Below, piece after piece: positions 5,196-12,788 of a stretch of 17,830 nucleotides of DNA. Positions within the stretch are counted from its first letter, which is position 1. Every line of letters starts with the position of its first letter. Position numbers and translations under genes: made by a program. The DNA is taken from contig JAURND010000146.1 of assembly GCA_030830425.1 (NCBI GenBank), forward strand, positions 1 to 17,830. Direction: 5' to 3'. Source of the DNA: Gammaproteobacteria bacterium (GTDB lineage: Bacteria > Pseudomonadota > Gammaproteobacteria > JAURND01). The notes under the pieces are model-generated. The model saw only the letters and a program-made list of their open reading frames with translations, did not search any database and had not been told where the DNA came from.

Positions 5196-5504
5196 GATGG
5201 GTTTTCGCGATTAACAAAATTTCCCAATCCGAGTATATCACATATTTGCGCTCTTGGGTTACACGGAGTGCATCTATGGATCTGCAACAACAAATCACCG
5301 CAATTCATCACTATTTCTCCTTTTTTTTCGTCAACCGAAAAACGAATTACACAAGTCCAAAAACCCCTGATTTTTATTTTCACTATCAAAACTTCTCTGT
5401 TTTTCAAGTATCGATCGATTAATTTAATCACGTACTTAGGTTTTACGGTGAGTTTTCCAGTGCCTTATTTTTTAGACCATTTATTTTTTTCAAGGAGAGT
5501 TTTC
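5196..5504 (+). other. Untranslated leader or intergenic region before virB2
   Basis: I see no supported gene in this stretch. Both strands have open frames of about 80 codons here, but neither has a Shine-Dalgarno or a recognisable product, and they overlap each other. The region holds a third GAGTATAT (5231-5238), two TTCAAG hexamers (5403-5408 and 5489-5494) and a pyrimidine-rich tract before virB2. The last TTCAAG overlaps the AAGGAGAG Shine-Dalgarno of virB2. Confidence 0.45.
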
Positions 5505-5831
5505 ATGTCATCTATGCTTCAAATTAAACCCATTCGCGCAAAAAAACATTTTTCTACGCGGTTATTGGTGCTGGTTTTTGGGATATGGATGTGTCCCATG
5601 TCTGCGTTTGCAGCAGGAGACGTTTCTACGCTGACGACCGCTTTGCAAGGCCTCATCGATATATTAACTGGCACTGAAGCAAAGCTCTTGGCGACATTGG
5701 CGATTGCAGGTGTGGGGTATTTCTGGTTGTCAGGTCGTTTGTGCTTAAAAAATGCTGCGATGATTGGTATGGGCATTGGGATTATTTTTGGTGCACCGCA
5801 AATTGCATCGTTGTTAGGGGCGACAGGTTAA
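5505..5831 (+). CDS. virB2: VirB2-like major pilin of the T4SS
   Basis: From the ATG at 5505 the product is 108 residues. It has a long signal peptide (positive K/R-rich start, hydrophobic LLVLVFGIWMCPMSAF, cleavage near AFAA at 34-37). The mature part of about 72 residues has two hydrophobic helices (LLATLAIAGVGYFWLSG and AAMIGMGIGIIFGAPQIAS) separated by a short polar loop RLCLKN. That is the size and topology of VirB2/TrbC pilins. Start choice: the frame is open further upstream, but CAAGGAGAG at 5491-5499 sits correctly before 5505 and the signal peptide begins there. It should be the extracellular pilus subunit, processed in the inner membrane. It is the first gene of the operon; virB3 begins 11 bases after its stop. 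Confidence 0.88.
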   Translation: MSSMLQIKPIRAKKHFSTRLLVLVFGIWMCPMSAFAAGDVSTLTTALQGLIDILTGTEAKLLATLAIAGVGYFWLSGRLCLKNAAMIGMGIGIIFGAPQIASLLGATG

Positions 5832-5842
5832 GGGATAGGCTG

Positions 5843-6148
5843 ATGGCTTGGGTCGAACAAGAAGAAATTGCCGCTCATTCATTATTTGTCGGGTTAACCC
5901 GTCCTGCGATGTATTTAGGGGTGACGATTACCTGCTTAGGCGTCAATGGGGGATTAAGTTTAGTGGTCTTTGTATTGTCGTCTTCGTTTGTTTGGTTTTT
6001 TGTAGTTGCCGGATTGCTGCACGTGTTTGGATATCTATGTTGTCTGTACGATCCGCGTTTTTTCGATTTGTGGTTAGGGTGGTTGCAAAGCAAAGGCAAG
6101 AGTCGAAATACCAGTCATTGGGGTTGTAACAGTTACGAGCCATTTTGA
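5843..6148 (+). CDS. virB3: VirB3-like inner-membrane protein of the T4SS
   Basis: This is a 101-residue protein from ATG 5843; the open frame extends upstream into virB2, but that part has no likeness. The family signature is LFVGLTRPAM (about residues 13-22), followed by a hydrophobic region of about 45 residues with one or two membrane helices. DPRFFDLW then follows, the conserved DPR-x-FD motif after the membrane part. VirB3 sits in the inner membrane, is stabilised by VirB4 and helps pilus assembly. Its position between virB2 and virB4 is the standard one. The Shine-Dalgarno is poor (GGGATAGG), so translation may depend on coupling with virB2. Confidence 0.88.
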   Translation: MAWVEQEEIAAHSLFVGLTRPAMYLGVTITCLGVNGGLSLVVFVLSSSFVWFFVVAGLLHVFGYLCCLYDPRFFDLWLGWLQSKGKSRNTSHWGCNSYEPF

Positions 6149-6213
6149 TTGGCTTGAATTGATTTATTTTGATTTATGTTGATTTTTATATTTCTCAGGG
6201 AAGACCGAGCAAG

Positions 6214-8679
6214 ATGAAACTGTCGTTATCCAAAAGTCCACGTCAAACCTTGGCAGAAAGAGAACTGCCTGCATCCAGCCATATCGCGATTTCTCACCTA
6301 ATTTCCCCGAATATCTTTGAAACGAAAGACGGCGCGCTAGGGGCAGTCATTGCTGTACAAGGTTGCCCGTTTGAATTGAAAGATGTCTCGGATTTGAATT
6401 TCAATCAGCAACAGATCGCCCGTTTTTTGTTGTTACTGGCTGACCAGTTTTCGCTGTATGTCACCACTGCCCGCCGTCGCCAGAATGTCTATCCGCCTGG
6501 GGAGTTTCCGGCTGGATTTTCCAGTGATTTTAATGAAGCCTACAAGGCCACTTTGACGAACAAACCTTTGTTCGTCAATGATCAATACGTCGTACTGATT
6601 ACCAAAAGCCGGGATCGTCGACAGAAATCTACTTTTCTTTCAAAAGCTGCGTTTTCCTTAGGGTTAAGCCATGCGCATATGCAGCATGCGGTGAGTGCAT
6701 TTCGCGAGAAACAGCTCAAGCACATTCAGAAGATCATTACGCAAGCGATGGAATATTTAAGCGATTTTATGCCGCATTTGTTGGGTGAGCAACAAGGCAC
6801 ATCTGGCCGACAATCCGAGTTGTTGTCTTTTTTCTCTTTAGCCATCAATGGCGAAAGTCGATCTTTTGCTTACCCCAAACAAGATGTCTCTACGGTATTG
6901 CCGTGTTATCGCTTGTTCTTTGGGCACGATACGATGGAATGGCAGGGAAATACGCACAAAGCGCGCAAAATAGCTGCGGTGCTCTCTATTCATCGGTATG
7001 GCGCAGAAACAGCCTCTGTGGCGTTGGATAAGCTGCTCACAGTGGGGTTTGAATATTTGAGCACGCATTCGTTTGTGCCCATCGACAATCGCGATGCGCT
7101 AGAAACCATTCGAAAAAAAGGCAGACACCTGTTTGAAACCAATGATGCATCCAGCACCCAACAAGCAGAACTGGCCGATGCCAGAGACTTGATCGGCAGC
7201 GGCTTATTATCGTTTGGGATGCATCATCACACGGTGATGGTCTTGGCGGACAACAAAGAACAGCTAGATGAGCAATGTGCAGAAGTCCAAAAGATTTACG
7301 ATATATCCAGCATCAAAGTCGTGCGTGAATCTTTGAACATGGAAAGTGCGTTTTGGGCGCAAATCCCCGGCAACTTTAAATACATCCGCCGTGGCGCCAT
7401 GATCTCCAGCGAGAACTTCGCCGATTACTGTTGTCTACACAATTACCACCACGGTTATATTGATGGCAATCATTTAGGTTCTGCCTTGATGTTGGTCGAG
7501 AGCAGCAGTCGCACGCCGCTTTATGTGAATTTTCATGAACGCGGTTCAGGTGCTAAAAATGATTTTACGGCAGGATCAGGCACGATCACAGCCCCAACAG
7601 GTGCCGGTAAAACCACCTTGATGTTGGCACTGGATGCCCAATCACAAAAATATGGCGGCGTGCGTATTTTCTTTGATCGCGGACGCGGGGTCGAACCTTA
7701 TGTGCGTGCGATGAGTGGGTTTTACAGTTGCATCGATCCTGTCAATGCAACGGGTTTTAATCCGCTGGCATTGCCCGATACGGCAGAAAACCGCACTTTT
7801 CTGACCCATTGGTTGGGCAGTTTATTGGTGAAAACGTCAGGGAAATCAGAAAAATCGGAAGATGTGTTGTCAGCAGCTGAAGAAAAGGCGGTAGAAGCCG
7901 TCATTAATCGCAGCTACACCTTGCCGCCCGAAAAACGCAGCTTATCGATTGTTGCGAGTTTCTTCCCCACTGACTTTGCCCGTCTAGACCATTTAATGCC
8001 TTGGTTGCGTTCCGCAGATTCAAACCGACCCGATGGTCGTTTGGCGTATTTGTTCGACAATGAAACAGACACGTTGTTGCTCAATACCGGTATGGCCGGT
8101 TTTGACATGACGCACCTGCTCAAGCACGAATCAGAATCGGTGACCTTCAGCGTGATGCTGTATTTGTTCCATCGCATCGAAAGCATCATTGATGGCAAAA
8201 AGCTCGTGGGTATCTATTTGGATGAAGGCTGGCAGTTATTAAAAAATCCATTTTGGCAGCGGAAAATCGAGGAATACATCAATACTGCTAGAAAAAAAAA
8301 TACCTACCTGATTTTCTCCACGCAATTTCCCAACACCATCGCAAAGTCCGCATTAAAAAGCGTACTGATTGAAGGTGGCTCTACACACATTTTTTTACCC
8401 AACAATCGCGCCGAAGAATCGGACTACATCGATAGCTTCAAATTGTCTCATCGAGAATTTGAGCTCATCAAAAAAACCCCCAAACAGGAACGCAAGTTTC
8501 TGATTAAACAAGGTCACGAAGCGGCGATGGGTACCCTCAATCTCAAGGGGTTAGAGGATTACATTGCCATTTTGTCGGGCAATGATGCAACCGTCAAACT
8601 ACTCGATCAAATTCGTGAAGAGGTTGGCGATGATCCAGTCATCTGGTTACCGATCTTTCAAGCCAGGAGACCGCGCTAA
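6214..8679 (+). CDS. virB4: VirB4-like T4SS ATPase
   Basis: This 821-residue protein has an N-terminal CagE/TrbE/VirB-type domain and a C-terminal ATPase domain. The Walker A is PTGAGKTT at residues 461-468, and the Walker B ends YLDEG with D670-E671. Length fits VirB4/TrwK. It is the inner-membrane-bound motor that energises pilus assembly and substrate transfer. I chose ATG 6214 over an upstream TTG at 6169 because AGGGA at 6197-6201 suits it and the first 15 residues of the longer form look like read-through of a T-rich spacer. The stop overlaps the virB5 start by one base (TAATG), which indicates translational coupling. No truncation is visible. Confidence 0.95.
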   Translation: MKLSLSKSPRQTLAERELPASSHIAISHLISPNIFETKDGALGAVIAVQGCPFELKDVSDLNFNQQQIARFLLLLADQFSLYVTTARRRQNVYPPGEFPAGFSSDFNEAYKATLTNKPLFVNDQYVVLITKSRDRRQKSTFLSKAAFSLGLSHAHMQHAVSAFREKQLKHIQKIITQAMEYLSDFMPHLLGEQQGTSGRQSELLSFFSLAINGESRSFAYPKQDVSTVLPCYRLFFGHDTMEWQGNTHKARKIAAVLSIHRYGAETASVALDKLLTVGFEYLSTHSFVPIDNRDALETIRKKGRHLFETNDASSTQQAELADARDLIGSGLLSFGMHHHTVMVLADNKEQLDEQCAEVQKIYDISSIKVVRESLNMESAFWAQIPGNFKYIRRGAMISSENFADYCCLHNYHHGYIDGNHLGSALMLVESSSRTPLYVNFHERGSGAKNDFTAGSGTITAPTGAGKTTLMLALDAQSQKYGGVRIFFDRGRGVEPYVRAMSGFYSCIDPVNATGFNPLALPDTAENRTFLTHWLGSLLVKTSGKSEKSEDVLSAAEEKAVEAVINRSYTLPPEKRSLSIVASFFPTDFARLDHLMPWLRSADSNRPDGRLAYLFDNETDTLLLNTGMAGFDMTHLLKHESESVTFSVMLYLFHRIESIIDGKKLVGIYLDEGWQLLKNPFWQRKIEEYINTARKKNTYLIFSTQFPNTIAKSALKSVLIEGGSTHIFLPNNRAEESDYIDSFKLSHREFELIKKTPKQERKFLIKQGHEAAMGTLNLKGLEDYIAILSGNDATVKLLDQIREEVGDDPVIWLPIFQARRPR

Positions 8680-9419
8680 TGCATCGTTGTTTCAAAAAAA
8701 CAAGGGGGTTGGGGTTTGGATGGGGATTTTTTTTAACGATCGGGGTGACGACGTCTGTGATGGCAGACCCCATCGATGATGTTTTAAATATTTTGAACCA
8801 ATTGTTGGGCGTACAAACACAAATGAAAACGGATACGGGCAATATTTCAACGGCTACCCAAGGCCTGCTAGACCAAACAAACAAAGAATGGGCAGCACTC
8901 ACTAAAAGTTACCAGATGGCAGACACTCAGGACGACAAAAATGCGCGTCTATGGTCGGCCGATGATTGGCAGTCGGTGTTGAAACAAGCATCTGGGGGCA
9001 ATAACGAACGTTTGCAGAGCCTGATGACGTCTTACTCAAATCTATATCCCACCATCAAAAACGGACCATCTGGCCAGATCAATGAAGAAAAGTTGGTCGC
9101 AACCACCTACACCCAAGAAGGGCAGACCTACAAAGCCGCATTAGCGACTTCTGCCTACAGCTACGATGACATTAACAATCAGATCAAAAAAATTGAAGCG
9201 GTGTTAGCACAAGTCGATGACGCGGGCAAAAACCAAAATGAGAAAGCGGCCATCGATTTAAATTCAAGGCTGGTGGCAGAGCTGGGATTCATTCAACTGC
9301 AAATGTTGAAACTGCAAAGTATTCACACCCAAATGGACGCCACTAAAAATCAAGGAGAACTCAATAATGACACGTTAGACAAAGCTTTTACCGATTACAA
9401 ACTCGACGAACAATCCTAG
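8679..9419 (+). CDS. virB5: VirB5-like minor pilin / adhesin of the T4SS
   Basis: The product is 246 residues with a signal peptide (hydrophobic GFGWGFFLTIGVTTS, cleavage after VMA at residue 29). The mature protein is mostly helical and polar. It includes a D/N/Q-rich central part and a C-terminal long helix (NSRLVAELGFIQLQMLKLQS) typical of VirB5/TraC proteins, which lie at the pilus tip or base and contact recipient cells. The start ATG overlaps the virB4 stop and has AGGAGA at 8665-8670. The stop TAG lies inside the Shine-Dalgarno of the next gene (TAGGAG). Position and length fit; sequence divergence is usual for this family. Confidence 0.85.
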   Translation: MHRCFKKTRGLGFGWGFFLTIGVTTSVMADPIDDVLNILNQLLGVQTQMKTDTGNISTATQGLLDQTNKEWAALTKSYQMADTQDDKNARLWSADDWQSVLKQASGGNNERLQSLMTSYSNLYPTIKNGPSGQINEEKLVATTYTQEGQTYKAALATSAYSYDDINNQIKKIEAVLAQVDDAGKNQNEKAAIDLNSRLVAELGFIQLQMLKLQSIHTQMDATKNQGELNNDTLDKAFTDYKLDEQS

Positions 9420-9430
9420 GAGAAAAACAT

Positions 9431-9616
9431 ATGAAAAACAGAAATGACATCAAACTGTTCAAAAAGCCATTAAAAATAGGGCTATGTCTCAGCATTATTT
9501 TGGGTGTGTTTTGTTTACAAGGCTGCGCGCAAAACGTTTTAAGTGCGCCTTGCGACAATTACGGCAATCACTGCGATCCTAAAATCAAAATTAATCAATG
9601 GACACCTAACCGCTAA
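9431..9616 (+). CDS. Small lipoprotein, VirB7-like
   Basis: The 61-residue lipoprotein precursor has a positive N-terminus, hydrophobic IGLCLSIILGVFCL and lipobox LQGC, with the lipidated cysteine at residue 32. This leaves a 30-residue mature protein. It has two further cysteines (SAPCDNYGNHC) and ends IKINQWTPNR. VirB7 proteins are tiny outer-membrane lipoproteins that bind VirB9, often through a short proline/asparagine/tryptophan segment. Size, lipobox and the PxxxxNxW-like tail suit that role. No other VirB7 candidate exists, as virB6 and virB8 abut. The location between virB5 and virB6 is where Trw- and pKM101-type systems usually carry the entry-exclusion lipoprotein, so that is the main alternative. 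Confidence 0.65.
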   Translation: MKNRNDIKLFKKPLKIGLCLSIILGVFCLQGCAQNVLSAPCDNYGNHCDPKIKINQWTPNR

Positions 9617-9657
9617 GTAAAACAAAACCTAAATTCAAAACCACAAGGAGAGTACTC

Positions 9658-10011
9658 ATGAAAAACGTGTTTAAAAAAAGCATCAACCCCATCAAAAAAA
9701 TCACCATCGCTGCAGTGCTTGCCTCTGTTGGTTTGTCTTTAGTGGCTTGTCACAGCAATCCGCTTTTGTCGGATGAAAATCTGAAAAAACTCCAAGAAGA
9801 AATGCCAGATCGATATTTTACTGATGAGCTAGCCAGACCTTGTGCGGCTTATTATGCCGAGCCGATCTCAAAACCTGCATTGCAGTCACAGTGTGAGGCA
9901 TGGTCAGCGGATTTATATAAAGTTTGGTCAAATGCAGGCGTTATTTATTACAGGGCTACCTTGGAAGACTTGAGAGACCCTGCGTTGTGGAAAATTCTAA
10001 AACAAAAATAA
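9658..10011 (+). CDS. T4SS-associated lipoprotein of unknown role (possible entry exclusion)
   Basis: The 117-residue precursor has a K-rich start, hydrophobic core and lipobox LVAC with the lipid cysteine at residue 31. The 87-residue mature part is polar, has two more cysteines (RPCAAYY and QSQCEAW) that could form a disulfide, and ends with LEDLRDPALWKIL. It follows the VirB7-like gene by 41 bases with a good AAGGAG. Position between virB5 and virB6 matches eex genes of IncW/IncN-type systems, which block redundant conjugation, but I do not see a clear EexN signature. Only the lipoprotein and T4SS-cluster calls are firm. Confidence 0.7.
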   Translation: MKNVFKKSINPIKKITIAAVLASVGLSLVACHSNPLLSDENLKKLQEEMPDRYFTDELARPCAAYYAEPISKPALQSQCEAWSADLYKVWSNAGVIYYRATLEDLRDPALWKILKQK

Positions 10012-10085
10012 TCGCCTAACAGCCTAAGTACAGCAGCTTAAAAAGTTGCCGTTTGCCCCGTGAACCACTGAAGATTTGAAACGCG

Positions 10086-11060
10086 ATGTCCACACCCATC
10101 ACTGACATTTTAGACAAGCTCGATAAGATTACCAATAGCTATACGTTTAATGGCTATGCGGCATTGATGAGCAGTGTACATACCGCTTTAACGTTATCCG
10201 TAACGGCCTATATCGCTTTTGTAGGCTGGATGGCGATTCAGGGGTGGGGGCAGCTGAGCATGGGTGAAACCGTCAAACATGTCTTAAAAATTGCAGTGGC
10301 TTATACCTTAGCCACGCAATGGTCTTTTTTTGCCAAATATATTTATGACGTGTTCACCAATGGCCCGAATGAATTATCTGCCGTACTCATGCACGCGGTG
10401 GGTGGCGGCAGCAGTGATTCAGCCAATTCTGCCCTACAGACCTCTTTCAATAAAGGTATCACCATTGGTCAGCATGTCTGGGATTTACATGGTGTATCCG
10501 TATGTGTGGCAGCGGTACTGATATGGGCGATGAATTTTTTAGTCACAGGCGTTGCCTTGTTAGAGATGACGGTTGCCAAATGTGGATTAGCGGTCGCCTT
10601 GGTCTTTGCGCCTGTGTTTGCCATGTTCTTGTTGTGGAATAGCACTAAGGGATTTTTTGATCGTTGGGTGTCGGTGGCATTGGGTTTTGCATTGGTGCCG
10701 TTGTTTCTTACAGCCGTATTGCTGATGGTGAACCAACTCATGCAAATGGGCTTGGATTCGATTAGCAGCTCAACCACCACGGGCACGGGCACCTTTTCAT
10801 GTATCGGTACTTTTGTGTTGGCCAGCATTGCCAGTTTTGCTTTGCTGTTAAGGGCAGCATCTATTGCCGCCAATATTGCCGGTGGCTTCAGTGTGAGCAG
10901 TTTGGGGACGGCAATGTCTTCAGCACGTCTGGCCGATAAAGCCTCTGGTTTTAAAGCAGCGCGTGGTGCAGCGACAGACAGTCTAAGCGCAGCGGCAGGT
11001 TATGTCGGTGGTGCGGCTGCCAATAAAATCAAACGGAAATGGCATCAATTCCGTAATTAA
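10086..11060 (+). CDS. virB6: VirB6-like polytopic inner-membrane protein of the T4SS
   Basis: The product is 324 residues with at least five to six hydrophobic segments (roughly residues 30-52, 62-82, 137-182 as two helices, 191-216 and 235-262). A conserved-type core, VALVFAPVFAMFLLWNSTKG followed by FFDRWV, is the hallmark region of VirB6/TrbL. The C-terminal 60 residues are alanine-rich and basic, probably cytoplasmic. VirB6 forms the inner-membrane part of the channel. The 74-base gap before it holds a weak hairpin (GCAGCTT/AAGTTGC around AAA). The Shine-Dalgarno is poor. virB8 follows immediately. Confidence 0.9.
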   Translation: MSTPITDILDKLDKITNSYTFNGYAALMSSVHTALTLSVTAYIAFVGWMAIQGWGQLSMGETVKHVLKIAVAYTLATQWSFFAKYIYDVFTNGPNELSAVLMHAVGGGSSDSANSALQTSFNKGITIGQHVWDLHGVSVCVAAVLIWAMNFLVTGVALLEMTVAKCGLAVALVFAPVFAMFLLWNSTKGFFDRWVSVALGFALVPLFLTAVLLMVNQLMQMGLDSISSSTTTGTGTFSCIGTFVLASIASFALLLRAASIAANIAGGFSVSSLGTAMSSARLADKASGFKAARGAATDSLSAAAGYVGGAAANKIKRKWHQFRN

Positions 11061-11074
11061 TGAGGATTTTTTGC

Positions 11075-11851
11075 ATGTCATGGTTTAAGAAAAACATTTT
11101 AGGGAAACCCCTGTTAGTTTCTGATCGTCAACCATCTTCGCATTTGTACGACGACGAATATGATTACTTTGAATCCGCCAAAGACTGGGCATATGAGCGT
11201 TACGAGATGCAGTCAGTCATGGCCAATCGTTGGCAGTTAGCCTTTTGGGTCACGATGGGTTTTAGCATTTTGTTGTTAGTCATTTTGATGATGCTCTTTC
11301 CGCTCAAAAGCTGGGAACCCATCATCGTGCAAAAAAACACACAAACGGGCGAAGTCTTTGTCGATGACATTCACAACCATTATTTACCAGAAACCAGCAG
11401 CGAAGTGCAAAGCGATTTAGTGCGTTACGTTGTGGCCAGAGAGACCTTTTCGCTATCGGACAATCACGCCAGAAGCAGGCAGGTGTTGTATGCCTCTTCG
11501 CCGCCAATCGCCAAAGGTTATAACGACTTACAAGATGGAAATAATCCCAAGAGTCCCTTTAACCTTTACGGCAGCAAAGGCTTTCGTACGGTGAAAGTCG
11601 AAGATGTGGTTTTTTTGGATAATGCCAGCAGCGCATTAGAGAAAAAGAAACAGCAGCAGGAAAAAATACCCACATTGGCCAAAGTAGATTTTACCACCAC
11701 AGAATCATCGGGACAGATGACTGTAGAAAAAAACTGGGTTGTCACTATTCGTTTTCAATACTTGGGTATACCCGATGAAAAAGAAGCGGCTTGGCTGAAC
11801 TGGAACGGTTTTACAGTGACCGATTATCGCGTTGATCAGCGCAATATTTAA
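11075..11851 (+). CDS. virB8: VirB8-like T4SS assembly factor
   Basis: The 258-residue bitopic protein has a cytoplasmic N-terminus with SAKDWAYERYEMQSVMANRW, a single membrane helix (about residues 54-76), and a periplasmic domain ending in a WVVTIRFQY strand and an NWNGFTVTDYRVD segment that fit the NTF2-like VirB8 fold. It links the inner-membrane complex to the core channel. An in-frame ATG at 11060 overlaps the virB6 stop, but GAGGA at 11062-11066 is correctly spaced for 11075 (MSWFKK), so I chose the shorter form. The periplasmic domain has a lysine/glutamine-rich insertion near residue 190. Confidence 0.9.
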   Translation: MSWFKKNILGKPLLVSDRQPSSHLYDDEYDYFESAKDWAYERYEMQSVMANRWQLAFWVTMGFSILLLVILMMLFPLKSWEPIIVQKNTQTGEVFVDDIHNHYLPETSSEVQSDLVRYVVARETFSLSDNHARSRQVLYASSPPIAKGYNDLQDGNNPKSPFNLYGSKGFRTVKVEDVVFLDNASSALEKKKQQQEKIPTLAKVDFTTTESSGQMTVEKNWVVTIRFQYLGIPDEKEAAWLNWNGFTVTDYRVDQRNI

Positions 11852-11860
11852 TGGTCGTTC

Positions 11861-11921
11861 ATCATTTTTTTTGATTTTCTTTTTTTTATTTATTTGTTTT
11901 ATTTATTTTTTTATTTTTTCT
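11861..11921 (+). other. Strongly T-rich intergenic tract before virB9
   Basis: About 60 bases between virB8 and virB9 are almost pure T with scattered A, G and C. No hairpin precedes them, so they do not form an intrinsic terminator. In RNA this U-rich run lies just before the GAGGAG Shine-Dalgarno (11922-11927). It could serve as a ribosomal protein S1 or Hfq contact that sets virB9 expression apart from its neighbours. Confidence 0.5.
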
Positions 11922-11937
11922 GAGGAGAAAAGTGGGC

Positions 11938-12702
11938 ATGAAAAAATTAGTCTGGATCGCATGTATCACCCTATGTTTATCGTCCTTGACGGTTTTTGCC
12001 GATCAAAAACCCAAAGCGTTGTCTACAGATTCACGGATGAAAGTGATCTCTTATGATGCCAACAACGTGGTCACGGTAGTGGGCAGTCAGTTAGTACAAA
12101 CCAGTATTCAATTTGGGGATGATGAAACCATTGTGGGCGTAGAAGGCGGAGACGCTGCCGCTTGGACGATCGATATCAATAAAATTAAGCCAAACCTCTT
12201 GTTCGTCAAACCGACCGTTGAAGCCTCAGACACAAATTTAGCCGTCATGACCGACAAGCACCTTTACCAGTTTCATTTAATGACCAACACCATTGATACG
12301 GCCAGCACTAAGGAAGTCACCTACAACGTGCGTTTTCGTTATCCCCAAGTGGAGCGCGATGCATTGGTGGCCAGACTCCAAGCCAAACAACAATTGAAAG
12401 ATTCAGTTGTCACTGAAAATCCCATCGATCCGATGAACGTTAATTGGGAATATTCGTTTTCCAGTCGATGTGACAAAGAGTTTGTCCCCATCAAGGCCTT
12501 TGATGATGGCAAGTTTACGTATTTTCAATTTTCAGCCAATACCCAGATACCCGCCATTTTTGTGGTCGACAAACAGGGTAAAGAATCTTTGGCCAATTCC
12601 AGAATGCGTGGGCAATACGTGGTGATCGAACGACTCGCCCGACAATTCAGCTTGAGAAATGGCAAAACGGTCAGCTGCGTATTCAATGATCATTTCATTT
12701 AA
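11938..12702 (+). CDS. virB9: VirB9-like core-complex protein of the T4SS
   Basis: The 254-residue protein has a signal peptide (MKKLVWIACITLCLSSLTVF, cleavage after VFA at residue 21). A VirB9/TrbG N-terminal domain (DSRMKVISYDANNVVTVVGS and the TIQFGDDETIV-like segment) and a C-terminal beta domain (PIKAFDDGKFTYFQF, IPAIFVVD, YVVIERLARQFSLRNG) follow in the family order. It forms the outer-membrane core complex with VirB7 and VirB10. ATG 11938 is preferred over GTG 11932 because GAGGAG at 11922-11927 spaces better. Its TAA lies inside the first of two palindromes before virB10. Confidence 0.92.
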   Translation: MKKLVWIACITLCLSSLTVFADQKPKALSTDSRMKVISYDANNVVTVVGSQLVQTSIQFGDDETIVGVEGGDAAAWTIDINKIKPNLLFVKPTVEASDTNLAVMTDKHLYQFHLMTNTIDTASTKEVTYNVRFRYPQVERDALVARLQAKQQLKDSVVTENPIDPMNVNWEYSFSSRCDKEFVPIKAFDDGKFTYFQFSANTQIPAIFVVDKQGKESLANSRMRGQYVVIERLARQFSLRNGKTVSCVFNDHFI

Positions 12703-12758
12703 TCGGGTCTATAGACCCGATTGCGACATTTATTGGATTCGGGTCTATAGACCCGAAT
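12701..12758. repeat. Tandem pair of perfect 22-bp palindromes between virB9 and virB10
   Basis: Both palindromes (12701-12722 and 12737-12758) share the 18-base core TCGGGTCTATAGACCCGA, with centres 36 bases apart. The outer bases differ (AA...TT in the first, AT...AT in the second) yet stay complementary within each copy. In RNA each would make a 9-bp stem with a TATA loop. The first overlaps the virB9 stop codon; the second ends just before the virB10 ribosome-binding region. Likely roles are RNA processing or stabilisation, attenuation between the genes, or a double operator. Confidence 0.85.
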
Positions 12759-12788
12759 GTGAAGTTTAATGAGGATGGATTGACTGTG

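Noticed and set aside
5177-5422. 81-codon open frame on plus before virB2
   Set aside because: It begins inside the loop edge of the 5166-5195 stem, has no ribosome-binding site and has no recognisable product. A GTG start there is unlikely. A small peptide cannot be fully excluded.
5189-5431. 80-codon open frame on minus before virB2
   Set aside because: It overlaps the other frame, lacks a ribosome-binding site and would begin in the virB2 leader with no promoter visible.
6146-6190. TTGATT-rich short repeats before virB4
   Set aside because: They are loose, low-complexity repeats in a T-rich spacer. I see no regular unit or pairing to support a function.
10030-10060. Terminator between the second lipoprotein gene and virB6
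   Set aside because: The weak GCAGCTT/AAGTTGC hairpin has one non-Watson-Crick pair and no T-run, and the genes look like one operon.
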